64,000 bases of DNA, taken from positions 220,183 through 284,182 of the forward strand of contig CCNB01000046.1 of NCBI GenBank assembly GCA_000824785.1. The letters run 5' to 3'. Of the stretch, positions 61,476-64,000 are shown piece after piece. Under the pieces are notes generated by a model that saw only the letters and a program-made list of their open reading frames with translations, was not told the DNA's origin and made no database searches. The DNA is from Mesorhizobium plurifarium (GTDB lineage: Bacteria; Pseudomonadota; Alphaproteobacteria; Rhizobiales; Rhizobiaceae). Position numbers and translations under genes: made by a program. Within the stretch, counting starts at the first letter, position 1. The number at the start of each line of letters is the position of its first letter.

Positions 61476-62639
61476 CTAAATGCTGCCGTCAGTCCCCTTC
61501 ATCCCGACCGGTCCGTCATAGCGGGCGCGGGGCCTGATCATCCTGTTGCTGGTCACCTGCTCGATGGCGTGCGCCGTCCAGCCGACGCTGCGGCCGAGCG
61601 CGAACAGGCGGAACGGCGCGTCGGCCGGCAAGCGCAGGCTGCGCGTCATCGCGGCCAAAGCGAAATCGATGTTCGGATGCAGGCCGGTCGCGGCAAGCAC
61701 CGCCTTGCGCAACCGCGACAGCCCGTCGTCGACGTCGAGGCCGGAGAAAACGCCCTCGGCGCGCGGATCGCCTTCCGGATAGAGCGGGTGGCCGAAGCCG
61801 GGCAGCGGCCGGTCATGCGCCAGCCAGCGGGCGACCGCTTCGTCCGCGCCCAGCCGCTCCGCGTCCTCGACCAGCGCGATCGCCGCGGCACCAGCGCCGC
61901 CATGGCGCGGGCCTGTGAGCGTCGCGAGGCCCGCGAGCAGGCAGGCGGCGATCGGCGCGCCGGTGGAGGCCGCAACGCGGGCTGCGAAGGTCGAGGCGTT
62001 GAGCTCGTGATCCGCCAAGAGCACCAGCGCCTTCCGGATGAGATCGGCGCCGGCGGCTTCCACCGACCAGCCTTGCGCCAGCCGTGCATGCACGGGCTCG
62101 GAGCCCGGCGCCGCGCCGAGCGCGGTGGCAAGCGCGCTGGTTGCGGCGGCGCCGTCCTGCTGCAGCATGGCCGGCCTGCGGCCGAGCGACGACCAGCCTT
62201 CGGCCGCAAGCGCCGAGAGCCTGGCGAAGGCGGTCGGTGTGCCGCTTTGCCGGGCGGCTGACGGCGTCAGCGAAGCGAACGACACCGGATGGTCGGAGGC
62301 CCACAGCAGCGCGGCGGTCTCCTCGAGCGTCGCTGTCCCCGAAAATTCCACCGCGTCCTTGCCGCGATAGACGAGGCGGCCATGCAGCACCGTCGAGATG
62401 GAGGTGGCGATGGCCGGCTCGCCCCAGGCGATGGCGCTTTCGGCGATCGCCTGCGGGCTCCTTCCGCGGTCGCGGCGCGTGGCAAGCGCTGCGATGTCGT
62501 CGGCGCGGTACTGGCTGCGGCGCGGGTCGGCGTCGTCCGGCTTCATGCCGATGCGGCCGCGGCTGACATAGGCATAGAGCGTCTGCGGACGGACGTTCAG
62601 CCGCTCCAGCGCTTGCTCCCGCGTCAGCCACTCCGTCAT
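61476..62639 (-). CDS. Citrate-synthase-family protein with N-terminal helix-turn-helix
   Basis: A 387-residue fusion. Residues 1-60 form a MerR/excisionase-like helix-turn-helix (TREQALERLNVRPQTLYAYV, then RGRIGMKPDDADPRRSQYRA), and the remainder is a citrate-synthase fold. The active-site His in LADHELNASTF and in PGFGHPLYP and the Asp in HPNIDFALA are kept, so catalysis or at least substrate binding is possible. It is divergent from a second citrate-synthase-like gene, and a 14-bp palindrome lies between. It may act as a metabolite-sensing regulator of its neighbour. Confidence 0.88.
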   Translation of the reverse strand: MTEWLTREQALERLNVRPQTLYAYVSRGRIGMKPDDADPRRSQYRADDIAALATRRDRGRSPQAIAESAIAWGEPAIATSISTVLHGRLVYRGKDAVEFSGTATLEETAALLWASDHPVSFASLTPSAARQSGTPTAFARLSALAAEGWSSLGRRPAMLQQDGAAATSALATALGAAPGSEPVHARLAQGWSVEAAGADLIRKALVLLADHELNASTFAARVAASTGAPIAACLLAGLATLTGPRHGGAGAAAIALVEDAERLGADEAVARWLAHDRPLPGFGHPLYPEGDPRAEGVFSGLDVDDGLSRLRKAVLAATGLHPNIDFALAAMTRSLRLPADAPFRLFALGRSVGWTAHAIEQVTSNRMIRPRARYDGPVGMKGTDGSI

Positions 62640-62658
62640 CTGTCGCCTTACATTGATT

Positions 62659-62672
62659 ATCTTGATCAAGAT
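62659..62672. promoter_or_regulatory. Candidate operator between the citrate-synthase-like genes
   Basis: ATCTTGATCAAGAT is a perfect 14-bp palindrome, 20 bases from the start of the HTH-fused gene and 57 from the other. TTGAT units recur on both sides. Confidence 0.5.
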
Positions 62673-62728
62673 TGATGCATTGATTGCGTAGCATTAATTG
62701 CAAAGCGCAAAAGATCAAGGAGACGATC

Positions 62729-63829
62729 ATGGCGAATGGGCTCGATGACGTTGTGGCGGCCGACACGGTGCTTTCCGATGTCGATGGCGTGGGCGGGCAT
62801 CTCACCATCCGCGGCCATTCGCTGATGGAGCTCGCTGGCCGCTGGCGTTACGCGCAAGTGGTGCGTTTGCTGTTCGACGGTTTCTTCGACGAGCTTCCCA
62901 GCGATGCCGAGTTGGAAAAGGCGATCGGCAAGGCGCGAGTGGAAGTATTTGATCGTGTGAAACCGATGTTCACCCAGCTTGCGTCGCTCGATATTTACAG
63001 CGGCATGCGCGCCGGCATGGCCATCCTGCCGGACGGCGACGGACTTGCCGACGCGCTCAGGCTGATCGCGGCGCCGGCGGTGCTGACGCCGGCCCTGCTG
63101 CGCCTTGGCCAAGGCGAGATCCCGATCGTTCCCGACGCAAAAGCCGATCATGCCGGCGATATGCTCAGGATGCTTGCCGGTACCGCCTCGCCGGCGCTTG
63201 CCAAGGCGCTCGACAGCTATCTGGTGACGGTCTGCGACCACGGCCTCAACGCCTCGACCTTCGCGACCCGCGTGGTGGCCTCGACGCAAGCCGGGCTGAC
63301 CTCGGCGATCCTGGCCGGGCTCGGCGCGCTGAAGGGCCCGCTGCATGGCGGCGCGCCGGGGCCGGTGATCGAGATGCTGGACGCCATCGAGGCCAGCGGC
63401 GATGCGGCTGCCTGGCTCCGCAACGAGATCGCGCATGGCGAGCGCATCATGGGTTTCGGCCATCGCATCTACCGCGTGCGCGACCCGCGCGCCGACGCGC
63501 TAAAGGCGGTCGTGCGGCAGCTCGGTTCGCGCAATGAGGCAAGCAGCAAGGAGATGAGCAGCCGGCTGGCCTTCGCCGAGACAGTGGAGCAGGCGGCGCT
63601 CGAAGTGCTTCGTGTCGCCAAGCCGCAGCGCTCGATCCAGACCAATGTCGAGTTCTACACCGCGCTTCTGCTCGAAGCGGTCGGCTTCCCGCAAGAAGCA
63701 TTCTCCAACGTCTTTGCCGCCGGCCGCGTTGCCGGGTGGATTGCGCACGCCCGCGAGCAGCAGGCCACCGGACGGCTCATCCGGCCGCAGTCGCGCTATA
63801 TCGGGCCCGTGCCGGATCTGGTGGCTTGA
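62729..63829 (+). CDS. Citrate-synthase-family protein
   Basis: A 366-residue enzyme of the citrate/2-methylcitrate synthase family. Oxaloacetate- and CoA-site motifs are VCDHGLNASTFATRV (His), KGPLHGGAPGP and ERIMGFGHRIYRV (His). The third catalytic position, normally Asp in NVDFY, is Glu here (TNVEFYTALLL), which may change rate or substrate. The start follows AAGGAGACGATC. It could be a citrate, methylcitrate or related Claisen-type synthase; the divergent HTH fusion suggests substrate-dependent control. Confidence 0.88.
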   Translation: MANGLDDVVAADTVLSDVDGVGGHLTIRGHSLMELAGRWRYAQVVRLLFDGFFDELPSDAELEKAIGKARVEVFDRVKPMFTQLASLDIYSGMRAGMAILPDGDGLADALRLIAAPAVLTPALLRLGQGEIPIVPDAKADHAGDMLRMLAGTASPALAKALDSYLVTVCDHGLNASTFATRVVASTQAGLTSAILAGLGALKGPLHGGAPGPVIEMLDAIEASGDAAAWLRNEIAHGERIMGFGHRIYRVRDPRADALKAVVRQLGSRNEASSKEMSSRLAFAETVEQAALEVLRVAKPQRSIQTNVEFYTALLLEAVGFPQEAFSNVFAAGRVAGWIAHAREQQATGRLIRPQSRYIGPVPDLVA

Positions 63830-63837
63830 GAAGCCGT

Positions 63838-64000
63838 TCCTCGCCCCCGCAACGCGGGGGAGAGGTGGCCCGGCGAAGCCGGGACGGAGAGGGGGACGCC
63901 GGCCGTGAAGCAGCGTCCCTTGCGGATCCCTCAACAGACAGCAGCAGTTCGTGAGAGGCAAACCTCCGGCGGTCGCGCAGGCCCCTCTCCGTCCCGGCTT
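63838..64000. repeat. Palindromic intergenic element at right edge
   Basis: A CCCCCGC-AA-CGCGGGGG-type hairpin (about 63844-63860) is followed by a perfect 19-bp inverted repeat, 63876-63894 (AAGCCGGGACGGAGAGGGG) against 63982-64000. The right arm touches the window edge, so the element may continue. No gene is seen in 63830-64000. Confidence 0.7.

Overview
The window is GC-rich, densely coded chromosomal DNA from an alphaproteobacterium of the order Hyphomicrobiales (Rhizobiales), most probably Mesorhizobium or a close relative. The evidence is the gene order (ruvCAB / ybgC-tolQRAB-pal-cpoB-tilS-ftsH-glmM; serC-serA-purA; rpoH2; phaB-phaA/phaR), an rcdA homologue, CtrA boxes of the form TTAA-N7-TTAA, an EcfG-type promoter and typical rhizobial intergenic palindromes. 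No rRNA, tRNA, CRISPR array, prophage or complete insertion sequence was seen.

Layout. 1-3 kb: minus-strand cluster thiE-like, SEL1-repeat protein, efp and a truncated inositol monophosphatase. 3-8.2 kb: methyltransferase, a frameshifted GFA-family gene, a TauE/SafE exporter, a DUF2269 membrane protein, a probable CtrA-controlled small RNA, rcdA and a glycosyltransferase. 8.3-11.3 kb: ruvC-ruvA-ruvB, split by a VapBC toxin-antitoxin pair. 11.4-13.6 kb: a Tat-exported phosphoesterase and a GH5 glycosidase. 13.7-24.3 kb: the cell-envelope block ybgC-tolQRAB-pal-cpoB, then tilS and ftsH; an intervening-sequence-like element with a four-helix-bundle gene sits between tolB and pal. 24.5-26 kb: two paralogous secreted Cys-repeat proteins separate ftsH from glmM. 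28-30 kb: two outer-membrane beta-barrel proteins, each behind a CtrA box. 30-38 kb: serC (with leader RNA), serA, an SH3 protein, an EamA transporter, purA and a Pro/Ala-rich membrane protein. 37.9-38.4 kb: CcdAB-like pair. 38.5-44.7 kb: ABC-F ATPase, thiamine pyrophosphokinase, then a TPP riboswitch and thiBPQ. 44.9-49.4 kb: an M48 lipoprotein protease, a secreted caspase-like protein and rpoH2. 49.7-52.1 kb: a polar amino-acid ABC transporter. 52.2-57.6 kb: carD, fdxA, an S4-domain protein and a Suv3-type helicase. 57.6-58.4 kb: a noncoding region with paired repeats and DnaA- and LexA-like sites. 58.4-61.3 kb: phaB-phaA divergent from phaR. 61.5-63.8 kb: two divergent citrate-synthase-family genes, one fused to a helix-turn-helix.

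Themes. Cell-cycle control recurs (CtrA boxes before rcdA, two omp genes and the small RNA), as do envelope integrity (Tol-Pal, FtsH, M48 protease) and stress response (rpoH2 behind an EcfG promoter, caspase-like protein, CarD). Many small palindromic elements are present: a 125-bp hairpin in two copies with compensatory changes, a 47-bp hairpin on both sides of the helicase gene, and a larger terminal-inverted-repeat element, one copy of which is read through inside the helicase gene.

All calls come from reading the sequence and from recalled family knowledge; no database search was run.
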